41,177 bases of DNA from JANMDR01 sp043760555 (lineage in GTDB: Bacteria; Pseudomonadota; Gammaproteobacteria; Burkholderiales; Usitatibacteraceae): assembly GCA_043760555.1 (NCBI GenBank), contig JAYUOW010000146.1:1-41177 (forward strand), in the 5' to 3' direction. The notes under the pieces are model-generated. The model was not told the origin of the DNA. It worked only from the letters and a program-made list of their open reading frames with translations, and made no database searches. Shown in pieces: positions 23,277-31,547 of this stretch. Every line of letters starts with the position of its first letter. Positions within the stretch are counted from its first letter, which is position 1. A program made the position numbers and the translations under genes.

Positions 23277-23824
23277 AAAATAGCGATTCAAATACCGGCT
23301 GGAGAAGCCCACCAATAGGGCTTCTTCGAGCATCTAAATTGTATCCTTGGTTAACGGATAGCGGCTCACTGTCAGCGCGAATCCAGCAGCATTTTGCACA
23401 TTTTAATTTAGTACGCCTAAACCAAAAGCTTGCCTCACCGCACGCAGATGAAGCCGCCTTGTTAGGCGTACGCATGAGCACCGGTGTGCTAGTGCGCGAA
23501 GTAATTTTGCGTGATGGCGACACACCGCTGATTTTTGCGCATACGGTTGTTGCGCGCGATGCGGCGCAAGGTGCGTGGCACGCGTTGCGCAAATTAGGCA
23601 CGCGACCGTTGGCACAGCTATTGTTTAACGATAAGCAGATAGTCTCTGGTCATTTAAGTTTTCGGCACCTCAACACGGCGCACCCGCTAATGGCTAAAAT
23701 TAAATCTGCACTGCCGCGGCTGGCACCGCAACGCTATTGGGCGCGGCGGCGTGTGTTTGAAAAAGCAGGGCAGCGGTTAATTGTTACCGAGGTATTTTTA
23801 AGCGCAATTACGGAAGCGAAATAA
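23273..23824 (+). CDS. ubiC: Chorismate pyruvate-lyase
   Basis: 183 residues. UbiC removes pyruvate from chorismate to give 4-hydroxybenzoate, the first ubiquinone-specific step. Family features are LYPWLTDSGSLSARIQ, GVLVREVILRDGD, GTRPLAQLLF and the C-terminal RRRVFEKAGQRLIVTEVFL. The extreme N-terminus (GWRSPPIGLLRAS) is encoded by a palindromic repeat and differs from the usual short leader. It overlaps recG by ATGA and is one base from ubiA, so the pathway pair is tightly linked. Confidence 0.92.
   Translation: MKNSDSNTGWRSPPIGLLRASKLYPWLTDSGSLSARIQQHFAHFNLVRLNQKLASPHADEAALLGVRMSTGVLVREVILRDGDTPLIFAHTVVARDAAQGAWHALRKLGTRPLAQLLFNDKQIVSGHLSFRHLNTAHPLMAKIKSALPRLAPQRYWARRRVFEKAGQRLIVTEVFLSAITEAK
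23298..23331. repeat. Palindromic element inside the ubiC 5' end
   Basis: GCTGGAGAAGCCCACCAATAGGGCTTCTTCGAGC has well-matched arms and lies 26 bases after the ubiC start codon. It is translated as GWRSPPIGLLRAS. Confidence 0.8.
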
Positions 23825-23825
23825 T

Positions 23826-24707
23826 ATGCTGGATAAAATTGTTTTCAGACTCGACCAATACGAAAAGCTTATTCGGCTTGATCGCCCCATCGGTATTTTG
23901 CTGCTGCTGTGGCCAACCTTGTGGGGCCTGTGGATGGCGTGGCGCGGCGTGCCTGATTGGCGCACGGCATTGGCGTTTGTGATGGGTACAATTTTAATGC
24001 GCTCGGCAGGTTGTGCCATCAACGACTTTGCCGATAGAAATTTTGATGGTCATGTGGAACGCACCAAAAATAGGCCTTTGGTGACCGGTACGATTAAGCC
24101 TTGGGAAGCTGTTGCCGTAGCCGCCGTGCTTGCCGCCTTTGCGTTGGCCATCGCGTGGATTGTACTGAATGCGGCGGTAATAAAGTTAGCGATAGTCGCG
24201 TTTTTACTGGCGCTGGTTTATCCCTTCACCAAGCGATTTTTCAGCATTCCGCAGGTGTGGCTAGGCATTGCGTTTGGTTTTGGCATTCCTATGGCCTTTG
24301 CGGCTGTGTATGGCACAGTTTTAACGGTGGGGTGGGTGATGTTGGCGGCAAGCGCATTTTGGACGTTGGCGTATGACACCGAATACGCGATGGTGGATAT
24401 TGAAGATGATCGCAAGTTGGGTTTAAAAACATCCGCGATATTTTTTGGCCGTTTCGACGTGTTGGCGGTGATGCTAAGCTATACAGCCTGCCTTGGCATT
24501 ATGGTTTGGGTAGGTTGGCACATGAAGCAACATTGGCCGTACTTTAGTTGCTTAGCTTTAGCGGGCGCGGTGGTGGTTTATCATTACTTTTTAATTCGAC
24601 AGCGCGACCGTGCAAAATGTTTCAAAGCCTTCTTGCATAATCACTGGATCGGCCTAATTATATTTGTTGGCATCGCGCTCGATGCGTGGTTGTTTCCCGC
24701 AATTTAA
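23826..24707 (+). CDS. ubiA: 4-hydroxybenzoate octaprenyltransferase
   Basis: 293 residues with eight or so transmembrane segments. The first Asp-rich motif is NDFADRNFDGHVERTKNRPL and the second is YDTEYAMVDIEDDRKLGLKT; both bind the Mg-diphosphate of the prenyl donor. The N-terminus RLDRPIGILLLLWPTLWGLW is characteristic. It attaches the polyprenyl chain to 4-hydroxybenzoate in ubiquinone synthesis at the inner membrane. It follows ubiC by one base. Confidence 0.97.
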   Translation: MLDKIVFRLDQYEKLIRLDRPIGILLLLWPTLWGLWMAWRGVPDWRTALAFVMGTILMRSAGCAINDFADRNFDGHVERTKNRPLVTGTIKPWEAVAVAAVLAAFALAIAWIVLNAAVIKLAIVAFLLALVYPFTKRFFSIPQVWLGIAFGFGIPMAFAAVYGTVLTVGWVMLAASAFWTLAYDTEYAMVDIEDDRKLGLKTSAIFFGRFDVLAVMLSYTACLGIMVWVGWHMKQHWPYFSCLALAGAVVVYHYFLIRQRDRAKCFKAFLHNHWIGLIIFVGIALDAWLFPAI

Positions 24708-24715
24708 ATTTAATT

Positions 24716-25258
24716 ATGATTCTAATTATTCACGCCCATCCCTATCCCAGCCGATCCCGCGCTGGTGCTGCGTTGCTTAACGCAGTGGCTGATCTGCCAG
24801 ATACTAAAATCCATTCGCTTTATCAACGCTATCCTGATTTTAATATCGACGTTGCGGCCGAACAGCAAGCTGCCGTTGACGCCCGCTTGGTCGTGTGGCT
24901 TACGCCGCTGTATTGGTACAGTGTGCCAGCGTTGATGAAACATTGGATTGATTCGGTGTTGTCTGATGGGTTTGCATACAAGGCGTTAAGCGCTGAAGAA
25001 GGTCGTCAATTGTGCACCAAGCGCTGTTTGTGGGCGGTGACGACGGGCGGTAGTGAATATGCCTATAGTGCAGAGGGCAAACACGAAAAACCGTTTGCAG
25101 CCTTCGTCGCACCGCTAGAACAAACGGCCAGATTTTGCGGCATGGAATGGTTACCACCGCATGTGGTGCAGGACGCGCATGGTTTGAGCGACGCAGATTT
25201 AGCGGCAGAGGGGCAGCGGTTTCGGGCGACGTTGATTGCGGCGGCGGCAGCGTGCTGA
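24716..25258 (+). CDS. kefF: KefF-like quinone oxidoreductase, ancillary to KefC
   Basis: 180 residues from the ATG at 24716, giving the conserved start MILIIHAHPYPSRSRA. The flavodoxin-like fold shows SLYQRYPDFNIDVAAEQ, LVVWLTPLYWYSVPALMKHW, LWAVTTGGSEYAY and FCGMEWLPPHVV. These match KefF closely, the FMN-binding activator of the KefC potassium channel. It is separated from ubiA by only 8 bp and from kefC by a 185-bp gap with a large hairpin, so transcription may be shared with the ubi genes. Confidence 0.9.
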   Translation: MILIIHAHPYPSRSRAGAALLNAVADLPDTKIHSLYQRYPDFNIDVAAEQQAAVDARLVVWLTPLYWYSVPALMKHWIDSVLSDGFAYKALSAEEGRQLCTKRCLWAVTTGGSEYAYSAEGKHEKPFAAFVAPLEQTARFCGMEWLPPHVVQDAHGLSDADLAAEGQRFRATLIAAAAAC

Positions 25259-25323
25259 TTCAATCGTGTGCAAAAGCGACTGGCATCGATCCTAGCCGAC
25301 CATTTTCAAGCCATGCTCACGAA

Positions 25324-25400
25324 TCGTCGGTTTCGCGCAGGCGGGAATCCAGCGTCGTCCGCCGCACGCCACTGGATTCCCGCCTGCGCGGGAACGACGA
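25324..25400. repeat. Long inverted repeat between kefF and kefC
   Basis: The arms CGCGCAGGCGGGAATCCAG (25334-25352) and its exact complement (25372-25390) give 19 perfect base pairs with a 19-base loop. The outer flanks (TCGTCGG; AACGACGA) pair imperfectly. This is the widespread 'CTGGATTCCCGCCTGCGCGGGAA' type of proteobacterial repeat. No promoter is evident in the rest of the gap. Confidence 0.85.
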
Positions 25401-25442
25401 AAAATCCAAGCATGCAAATATGCCAATCGCAGCAGTGCTCTC

Positions 25443-27239
25443 ATGTTAAGGGACGCTTTGATCTATCTGCTCGCTGCGGTGGTATTTGTACCACTAGCGA
25501 AACGCTTTGGCTTGGGCGCGGTGCTGGGCTATTTAATTGCGGGTGCCGCTATCGGGCCGTGGGGCTTGAAGCTGATTGCGGACGTTGAAACCACATTGCA
25601 CTTTGCCGAAATTGGCGTGGTGTTAATGTTGTTTGTGATTGGCTTAGAGCTTGAGCCTAAGCGCTTGTTGAGCATGAAGCGCGAAGTGTTTGGCGGCGGC
25701 AGCTTGCAAATGTTGGTGTGTAGCATCGCGTTTTTTGCGGTGCTATTGCTATTAGGTATGGGCTGGAAAGCTGCGCTGGTATTGGCTTTAGCACTTGCCT
25801 TGTCGTCCACCGCAATTGCTATTGCTACCATGACGGAACGCAATTTAATGCCCACACCAACCGGTCGAACCGCCTTTGCGGTGTTGCTGTTTCAAGATAT
25901 CGCAGCGATTCCTTTGTTGGCTGTAATTCCATTTTTGGGCGTGGTGGCCGTGGTCAGCGGGAGTGACGCTGGCACGCCGGGTTGGCAAAAAGCACTCATT
26001 GCGTTGGGCGCGATTGTGGCGGTGATTGTGGTGGGCAGGTTTTTGCTGCGGCCGCTGTTACGGGTAATTGCCAGCATAAATTTGCGCGAAGTGTTTACTG
26101 CATTTACCTTACTTTTGGTGATTGGCATTGCGCAGCTAATGTCTGTAGCAGGCCTATCTATGGGCTTAGGCGCGTTTTTAGCGGGAGTATTGTTGGCGAG
26201 TTCTGAATACCGTCACGCGTTGGAAACTGATATTGAGCCCTTCAAAGGTTTGCTCCTCGGATTGTTTTTTATCTCAGTTGGCATGAGCATTGATTTTGGT
26301 TTGCTCAAAACGCAACCTGCCGTGGTGTTGGGTTTGCTCAGCGCATTCATCATTTTAAAAGTGCTCACGCTGTGGATAGTGGCGCGGGTGTTTGGGGTGT
26401 CGGATAAACAGCGCTGGTTGTTCGCGTTGCTGATTGCGCAAGGCAGTGAATTTGCTTTCGTGGTGTTTACAACTGCACGCGGTGCGCAGGTGATCACGCG
26501 CGAAGTTGAGGCACTGGCAACGATGGTGGTCGCGTTGTCGATGGCGGCATCACCGCTTATTTTGTTGGCGTACGAAAAGTTTTTGGTAGGCAAAGCCACA
26601 CGCATCGCAAAGGAGGCCGATACCATAGACGAAACCACCGAAATTATCATCGCCGGTTTTGGCCGCATGGGGCAAATTATTGGCCGTATTTTGTTTGCCA
26701 ATAATCTGCGCGCCACCATACTTGACCATGACCCTGAGCAAATTGAACAGCTTAGAAAATTTGGCTACAAAGTTTTTTATGGTGATGCAACCCGTCTCGA
26801 TTTGCTTCATGCCGCTGGTGCTAGCAAAGCCAAGTTGCTTATCAACACCATCGATGATATGAATGACAATATTGCGCTGGTGAAAATCGCGCAAGAGAAC
26901 TTCCCCAACCTAAAAATTATTTCACGTGCGCGTAACGTGCGGCACTACGTCGAGCTGCGCAAGCTAGGGGTTGAAATAGTAGAGCGCGAAACCTTTGAAT
27001 CTGCGCTACGCATGGGTCGCGCCGCGCTAGAAAATCTAGGTGTTGATCGCTATCGTGCCAAAGAACTTGCTGACACCTTCAGACGCCACAATATCACCAC
27101 CACCGAAGCCATCATGGACGCCTACACCGATGAGCAACGATTGATCTCCGCCGCCAAAGCTGGGCGGCGCGAGTTCGACGAGCAAATGCAGCGCGATAGG
27201 GAAACCTTTGATGCGAAGCACGGGACCAAGGGGTGGTAG
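25443..27239 (+). CDS. kefC: Glutathione-gated K+ efflux system protein KefC/KefB type
   Basis: 598 residues. The N-terminal two-thirds is a CPA2 cation/proton exchanger domain of about 12-13 transmembrane segments, including FGLGAVLGYLIAGAAIGPWG, VVLMLFVIGLELEP, ALALSSTAIAIA, VLLFQDIAAIPLLAVIPFL and GMSIDF. The C-terminal RCK (TrkA-N) domain begins about residue 406 with IIIAGFGRMGQIIGRILF and has the acidic ILDHDPEQIEQL, which binds nucleotide and glutathione. These systems are kept closed by glutathione and opened by its electrophile adducts, acidifying the cytoplasm for protection. Adjacency to kefF supports the KefC assignment. A diverged copy of its last 50 codons lies 220 bp downstream. 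Confidence 0.93.
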   Translation: MLRDALIYLLAAVVFVPLAKRFGLGAVLGYLIAGAAIGPWGLKLIADVETTLHFAEIGVVLMLFVIGLELEPKRLLSMKREVFGGGSLQMLVCSIAFFAVLLLLGMGWKAALVLALALALSSTAIAIATMTERNLMPTPTGRTAFAVLLFQDIAAIPLLAVIPFLGVVAVVSGSDAGTPGWQKALIALGAIVAVIVVGRFLLRPLLRVIASINLREVFTAFTLLLVIGIAQLMSVAGLSMGLGAFLAGVLLASSEYRHALETDIEPFKGLLLGLFFISVGMSIDFGLLKTQPAVVLGLLSAFIILKVLTLWIVARVFGVSDKQRWLFALLIAQGSEFAFVVFTTARGAQVITREVEALATMVVALSMAASPLILLAYEKFLVGKATRIAKEADTIDETTEIIIAGFGRMGQIIGRILFANNLRATILDHDPEQIEQLRKFGYKVFYGDATRLDLLHAAGASKAKLLINTIDDMNDNIALVKIAQENFPNLKIISRARNVRHYVELRKLGVEIVERETFESALRMGRAALENLGVDRYRAKELADTFRRHNITTTEAIMDAYTDEQRLISAAKAGRREFDEQMQRDRETFDAKHGTKGW

Positions 27240-27259
27240 GGTTGCAATATTTACGTCGT

Positions 27260-27289
27260 GTCGGATTACGCAAAAAACGCTAATCCGAC
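27260..27289 (+). terminator. Hairpin after kefC
   Basis: GTCGGATTA, a 12-base A-rich loop, TAATCCGAC. It lies 20 bases after the kefC stop and has no T run. The motif is a common dispersed repeat in proteobacteria and could protect or end the kefC transcript. Confidence 0.5.
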
Positions 27290-27346
27290 CTACGGGCTTC
27301 GAGCTGTTTCTGATTCGGGGAGGCACCACGCAAAAGCGCGGTGCCT

Positions 27347-27453
27347 GTAGGGGCGCATCGCATGCGCCCAAAACGTTTAAAAACATGACGGCAATAGCAA
27401 GTATGCCGCCATACGCGCATGGCAGAAAGGGCGCATGCAAAGCGCCCCTGCAG
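27347..27453. repeat. Inverted pair of GTAGGGGCGCAT-type repeats
   Basis: GTAGGGGCGCATCGCATGCGCCC at 27347-27369 and the inverse GGGCGCATGCAAAGCGCCCCTGCAG at 27429-27453 bound a 59-base spacer. The pair looks like a small element with terminal inverted repeats. Its right edge meets the duplicated kefC tail. Confidence 0.7.
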
Positions 27454-27456
27454 AGG

Positions 27457-27610
27457 TCACAACATCAACATCACCTAGGCCATCATGGATGCCTACATCG
27501 ACGAACAGCGCCTAATTTCAGCCGCCAAAGGCGGGCGGCGCGAGTTTGACGAGAAAATGCAACGCGATAGAGAAACCTTTGATTCGAAGCATGGGACGAG
27601 GGGCTGGTGA
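27457..27610 (+). pseudogene. Duplicated 3' end of kefC
   Basis: The frame reads HNINIT, stop, then AIMDAYIDEQRLISAAKGGR through to HGTRGW, stop. This aligns with the last 50 residues of KefC at 27089-27239 (HNITTTEAIMDAYTDEQRLI...HGTKGW). Most base differences are synonymous (for example GAC/GAT, TTG/CTA, TCC/TCA). The fragment therefore probably derives from a once-functional paralogue rather than a recent copy. It has one internal stop and no upstream kef sequence, so it is not expected to be functional. Confidence 0.8.
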
Positions 27611-27699
27611 TATTATGCGTTATCACTTTGCGCACAGTGATTTAAAAGCATTCAAATAAAACCGTTTTGAGGCCTGAAGGTTATTAATTAGAGAGATTT

Positions 27700-28179
27700 A
27701 TGAGGCGTAAAGTGTATGTGGAGACTTCGGTCATTAGCTACTTAACTGCTCGACCGAGCAAAAATGTGATCGACGCAGGGCACCAGCTCAGCACCTACAG
27801 TTTTTGGCAGGCGCGCGCGAATTTTGATTTGGTAGTGTCTGAATTTGTGATCAAGGAGTGTACAGTAGGCGATGCTTCTGCCGATCAAAGGCGGCTCGAT
27901 GCGCTGTCAGGAATTCCGCTCTTGGATCTGAACGCGGAAACTCTGACGCTGGCGAAAGAATTGGTGGACTTGAGTATTGTTCCAGAAAAAGCAAGCGTTG
28001 ATGCGCTACATATTTCTATCGCTACCATGCACATGGTGGATTATTTGCTAACTTGGAATTGCAAGCACATTGCCAATCCCGAAATTCAAGTTAGAATTTC
28101 CGCTTACTTACAAAAGCGAGGATTATTTTTACCCTTCATTTGTACCCCAGATGAATTGTTAGGAGACGAAAATGACTAA
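27700..28179 (+). CDS. PIN-domain protein, probable RNase toxin
   Basis: 159 residues with a ribosome site (GAGAG) before the ATG. It starts RRKVYVETSVISYLTARPSK, where Glu replaces the usual first Asp of the PIN fold, as in a known PIN subgroup. Later acidic sites are the Glu in SEFVIKEC and the Asp in KASVDALHISIATMHMVDYL, followed by LLTWNCKHIANPE. These would hold the metal ions for RNA cleavage. It overlaps the next small gene by 8 bases, a typical toxin-antitoxin arrangement although with the toxin first. Confidence 0.82.
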   Translation: MRRKVYVETSVISYLTARPSKNVIDAGHQLSTYSFWQARANFDLVVSEFVIKECTVGDASADQRRLDALSGIPLLDLNAETLTLAKELVDLSIVPEKASVDALHISIATMHMVDYLLTWNCKHIANPEIQVRISAYLQKRGLFLPFICTPDELLGDEND

Positions 28180-28378
28180 TCGTATTATCGATGAAGTGCG
28201 CAAAAACCGTGAGCAGTACGCGGCTAGTTTCGATTTTGATCTTGATCGTATATTTGTGGATGTGCAATTGGGGCAAAAAAAGCGAGCAGCGCAAGGTGCA
28301 GTGATAATTGCCGCTCCCACCGTTCCGCCATCGCAAACAAGCTTAGATTTGCGTCGCGTTCGATTTGCGCGACCTTAA
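28172..28378 (+). CDS. Small protein, probable antitoxin partner of the PIN gene
   Basis: 68 residues with a strong ribosome site (AGGAGA) located inside the end of the PIN gene. It begins MTNRIIDEVRKNREQYAASF and contains FDLDRIFVDVQLGQKKRA. No DNA-binding motif is obvious. The N-terminal DEVRKNREQYAASFDFDL is a pattern I recognise from small proteins encoded after PIN toxins of this type. The antitoxin role is inferred from overlap and size. Confidence 0.7.
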   Translation: MTNRIIDEVRKNREQYAASFDFDLDRIFVDVQLGQKKRAAQGAVIIAAPTVPPSQTSLDLRRVRFARP

Positions 28379-28399
28379 ATTTTTGCGATGCCGCTACGC

Positions 28400-29533
28400 C
28401 TACAACGCCTCTACCATCCCCGCAAAATCTTCCCGCCCGCTAGCCAAATCCACCAAGCGCATAAACGCATCCCCCAGCCGTTCGCTTTCGCCGATGGCGC
28501 GTTCCCAATACTTCACGCGCCCGTCAACATCGTGCATGAAATGTTTAAAGTCATTGCGGTCGGGTAGTTTTTTATACGGTAGCGAATTTAAATAGCTGCG
28601 GGATGGTGCTACTAGCAACACGTTATCCAACCACCCACCGGCTTGAATTTTCTGTGCGCGGCGCCACGGCATGGGTTTGTCTAACCAACCGGGAATGATG
28701 TGATCGGTAAAGTGCGGAAACAGCACGATGCCGTCAGATTGGTTGTACGGAAAGTTTAAGTGGTAATCAATTAAACCACCGTCCCAGTAGGGGCCAGGTT
28801 GTGCGCCGGGGATGTTGGCGACAGATTCAATTACCAACGGAATTGCGCCTGATGCGCGCAATGCCTCGCGCAAATTGTCGGCGTTTAGCGCTAACACCTG
28901 CGTATGAAAGCGGTCAAAATGCCCGTATTTAGGGCTTCTCTGGCCATCTTCAGTATCAAAAAATGGTAGGTTAGTGCGTGCATCGCTAAACACAGTGCGC
29001 GCGAAAAAGTGGCGTAAGTGTTTGCGGCCAATTAAATTGGCCAACACGGCCAGCGAGAACGCGCTCTTAGTAGCCAAACCGCCATCGCGCTTCAGTGGCC
29101 CGATGCCGCGCGCTGCAATAATGTGTAGGCGGTATTTATTGGCCGCGACAATTTCTGCTTCTGCACCGTCAAACATGTGGCTAAGCACCTCGCGCACGCT
29201 ATCGGCCACATAGCGGGCGTTAGCGCCTTTTGGGTAGCGTTGCGCGGTGTAGAGCTGTGCAAATTTTTTTAATGCGCTGGCGGGGTCATTGCGGCAGGCG
29301 TTGGCAAAGCGCCATGCGCCAACGGATGAACCAATTAAGTGAATCGGCTGCGTTGCAGGTTTTAACCACTCGCCAAAAATAGCCAAGTCTAGTCCCAGCA
29401 AGCCCAGTGCTTTTGGCCCACCAGCAGCACCGGGAATCATCGCGATGTCGCCCGGGCGCAGGCCGTGTTGCTTAATGTGCGCCAGCGCTCTAGGCCCAGC
29501 TTTTAGCGTGAGTGGAAAATTATGTTGAGCCAT
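28400..29533 (-). CDS. Patatin-like phospholipase family protein
   Basis: 377 residues. The N-terminal half has a glycine-rich oxyanion region (IPGAAGGPKALGLLG) and the nucleophile elbow HLIGSSVGAWRFA, with Ser in GSSVG. The paired catalytic Asp is expected in YWDGGLIDYHLNFPY. The arrangement of Ser-Asp dyad and DGG fits patatin-type acyl hydrolases acting on lipids. There is no signal peptide, so it is cytoplasmic or membrane-associated. A loop TEDGQRSPKYG is encoded by a palindromic repeat. It converges with the PIN cassette and is divergent from the flavin oxidoreductase gene. Confidence 0.85.
   Translation of the reverse strand: MAQHNFPLTLKAGPRALAHIKQHGLRPGDIAMIPGAAGGPKALGLLGLDLAIFGEWLKPATQPIHLIGSSVGAWRFANACRNDPASALKKFAQLYTAQRYPKGANARYVADSVREVLSHMFDGAEAEIVAANKYRLHIIAARGIGPLKRDGGLATKSAFSLAVLANLIGRKHLRHFFARTVFSDARTNLPFFDTEDGQRSPKYGHFDRFHTQVLALNADNLREALRASGAIPLVIESVANIPGAQPGPYWDGGLIDYHLNFPYNQSDGIVLFPHFTDHIIPGWLDKPMPWRRAQKIQAGGWLDNVLLVAPSRSYLNSLPYKKLPDRNDFKHFMHDVDGRVKYWERAIGESERLGDAFMRLVDLASGREDFAGMVEAL
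28921..28953. repeat. Palindromic element inside the patatin-like gene
   Basis: On the minus strand CTGAAGATGGCCAGAGAAGC is followed by CCTAAATACGGGC. It is translated as EDGQRSPKYG between FFDT and HFDRFH, a probable surface loop. It shares GCCCTAAATAC with the copies in recG, yicC and the barrel gene. Confidence 0.65.
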
Positions 29534-29644
29534 TTAATTTATAAATTCATGAAAGAAAAACTGCGCTAACAGGTGCAACAACGAAGGCTTAGGCTATGAT
29601 TACGTCCATTCATCATAACCAAAATTTAATCGAAAATTATCAAT

Positions 29645-30745
29645 ATGTCTGCTTTATTTTCTCCCTTCAAGCTGCGCGAATTAACGTTTAAAAACCGCGT
29701 GTTCGTATCTCCAATGTGCCAATATTCTTGTGCGGATGGCGTCGTCAATGATTGGCATTTGGTGCACTTAGGCTCACGCGCCGTGGGCGGTGCTGCCATG
29801 GTGATGACTGAAGCTGCTGCAGTCACTGCACAAGGGCGCATATCGCCGGACGATGCGGGCATGTGGTGCGACGCGCATGTGGCCGCGTGGAAGCCGATTG
29901 CGGCCTTCATTAAGGCGCACGGCAGCGTGCCCGCCATACAGCTTGCTCATGCAGGGCGCAAAGCGTCGTGCTACACGCCGTGGAAGGCGGGTGCTGTGTA
30001 TGGCGGCGGCCACGGCAAAGTTGCCGAAGCTGACGGTGGCTGGTCAGTGATTGGCCCCAGCGATACAGCATTTAGCCAAACTTATCCGCAACCGCACGCC
30101 ATGTCGTTAGCTGATATTCATCAAGTGGTGGAAGATTTTGTGGCAGCTACAAAACGATCGCTTGATGCTGGCTTTGAAGTAGTTGAAGTACACGCCGCCC
30201 ACGGCTATTTGTTGCATGAGTTTTTATCCCCCGCCAGTAATTTGCGCACCGACGACTACGGCGGCAGCTTAGAAAATAGAATGCGCTTTCCGCTTGAGGT
30301 ATGTCGCGCGGTGCGTCAAAATTGGCCTGTGCATTTGCCGGTGATGGTACGAATTTCTGCCAGCGATTGGCGTGAAGACGCCCTAACGGTGGGCGATTCC
30401 ATCATATTGTGTAAGTTACTTAAAGCAATAGGCATTGATTTAATTGACGTATCCAGCGGCGGCAATATTGCGGACGTAAAAATACCGCTAAGCCCCGGCT
30501 ATCAAGTGCCATTCGCCACCGCCATTAAAAATGGCGCAGCCATTGCTGTGGGTGCAGTAGGGTTAATTACGCAGCCTATTCAAGCCGAACAAATTGTGGC
30601 AACAGGTTTGGCTGATGCCGTGTTTTTAGCACGTGAATTGTTGCGTAATCCGTATTGGCCACTACATGCCGCACAAGCCTTGGGCGATGTGGCAGACTGG
30701 CCGAATCAATACAAACGCGCACTCGTTAGTGCTGTCGGTAAATAA
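29645..30745 (+). CDS. NADH:flavin oxidoreductase (old yellow enzyme, YqjM-like)
   Basis: 366 residues. The FMN barrel signatures are VSPMCQYSCADGVVNDWHLV, with the active-site Cys of the YqjM class, MVMTEAAAVTAQGRISPDD, IQLAHAGRK, HAAHGYLLHEFLSPASN and RTDDYGGSLENRMRFPLEV. VRISASDW and LIDVSSGGN follow, and the C-terminal half ends in GLADAVFLARELLRNPYWPL. Such enzymes reduce activated C=C bonds in electrophilic enones using NAD(P)H. The downstream GST, 21 bp away, suggests a joint role in electrophile detoxification, which is inference. Confidence 0.95.
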   Translation: MSALFSPFKLRELTFKNRVFVSPMCQYSCADGVVNDWHLVHLGSRAVGGAAMVMTEAAAVTAQGRISPDDAGMWCDAHVAAWKPIAAFIKAHGSVPAIQLAHAGRKASCYTPWKAGAVYGGGHGKVAEADGGWSVIGPSDTAFSQTYPQPHAMSLADIHQVVEDFVAATKRSLDAGFEVVEVHAAHGYLLHEFLSPASNLRTDDYGGSLENRMRFPLEVCRAVRQNWPVHLPVMVRISASDWREDALTVGDSIILCKLLKAIGIDLIDVSSGGNIADVKIPLSPGYQVPFATAIKNGAAIAVGAVGLITQPIQAEQIVATGLADAVFLARELLRNPYWPLHAAQALGDVADWPNQYKRALVSAVGK

Positions 30746-30766
30746 TTTAATAGGGGGAATAAAACC

Positions 30767-31462
30767 ATGATCGAACTTTATTACTGGCCCACACCAAATG
30801 GCCACAAAATTACGCTGTTTTTAGAAGAAGCGAAACTGCCCTACAAGATCATGCCGATCAATATCGGTCGTGGCGATCAATACGATCTGGCGTTCTTGGC
30901 GTTCTCCCCCAACAACCGCATGCCCGCCATTGTTGACCACACACCAGCGCAAGGAAAAAAGCCGATTACGGTTTTTGAATCCGGTGCAATTTTGTTATAC
31001 CTCGCGGGCAAGGTCGGCAAGTTTATCCCCAAAGATTTACGCGGCCAAGTTGAAACGTTAGAGTGGCTCATGTGGCAAATGGGGGGATTGGGCCCCATGC
31101 TGGGGCAAAACCACCACTTCAGCAAATACGCTCCAGATAAAATCCCCTACGCCATTGAGCGCTACGTAAAAGAAACCACGCGGCTATACGGCGTGCTAAA
31201 TAAACGCTTAGCTGACCGCAAATTTATTACCGGTAATCAATACACCATAGCCGACATGGCCGCCTACCCGTGGATCCTGCCCGAACCACAAGGCCAAGAT
31301 ATGGCCAACTTCCCTCACCTTGCCCGCTGGCACGCGAGCATCCGCGAAAGACCCGCCACCACGCGCGCTTACGCACGCGCGAAGGAGTTTCAAACTGCGC
31401 CTGTTACGTCGTACACGGCAGAGCAGAAAAAAATGTTGTTTGGTATTGAAGCCAAGAAATAG
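30767..31462 (+). CDS. Glutathione S-transferase family protein (YghU/YfcG-like)
   Basis: 231 residues with a strong ribosome site (AGGGGG). The thioredoxin-like domain starts MIELYYWPTPNGHKITLFLE, with a T-P-N-G-H-K active-site motif of the Nu-class type, and has FSPNNRMPAIVDH and VFESGAILLYLAGKVGKFIP. The C-terminal helical domain has EWLMWQMGGLGPMLGQNHHF and YTIADMAAYPWI. Nu-class enzymes act as disulfide-bond reductases on glutathionylated compounds. It is probably co-transcribed with the preceding oxidoreductase. Confidence 0.93.
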   Translation: MIELYYWPTPNGHKITLFLEEAKLPYKIMPINIGRGDQYDLAFLAFSPNNRMPAIVDHTPAQGKKPITVFESGAILLYLAGKVGKFIPKDLRGQVETLEWLMWQMGGLGPMLGQNHHFSKYAPDKIPYAIERYVKETTRLYGVLNKRLADRKFITGNQYTIADMAAYPWILPEPQGQDMANFPHLARWHASIRERPATTRAYARAKEFQTAPVTSYTAEQKKMLFGIEAKK

Positions 31463-31464
31463 TA

Positions 31465-31497
31465 GGCTGTAGATGCCCTAAAATAGGGCGTCTACAG
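31465..31497. repeat. Palindromic element, GTAG type, after the GST gene
   Basis: CTGTAGATGCCCTA, AAA, TAGGGCGTCTACAG: 14-base arms with a single mismatch. It starts two bases after the GST stop and may act as transcript end. Confidence 0.9.
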
Positions 31498-31547
31498 AAT
31501 ATTTCCGAGAATGAATTGAAGATATTTATCGGAGATGCGGCGGCACC

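Noticed and set aside
30371..30400. GTGAAGACGCCCTAACGGTGGGCGATTCC in the old yellow enzyme gene as another palindrome
   Set aside because: The encoded DWREDALTVGDS aligns with the usual DW-E-G-T-DS segment of the family without an insertion, so a true repeat is not required.
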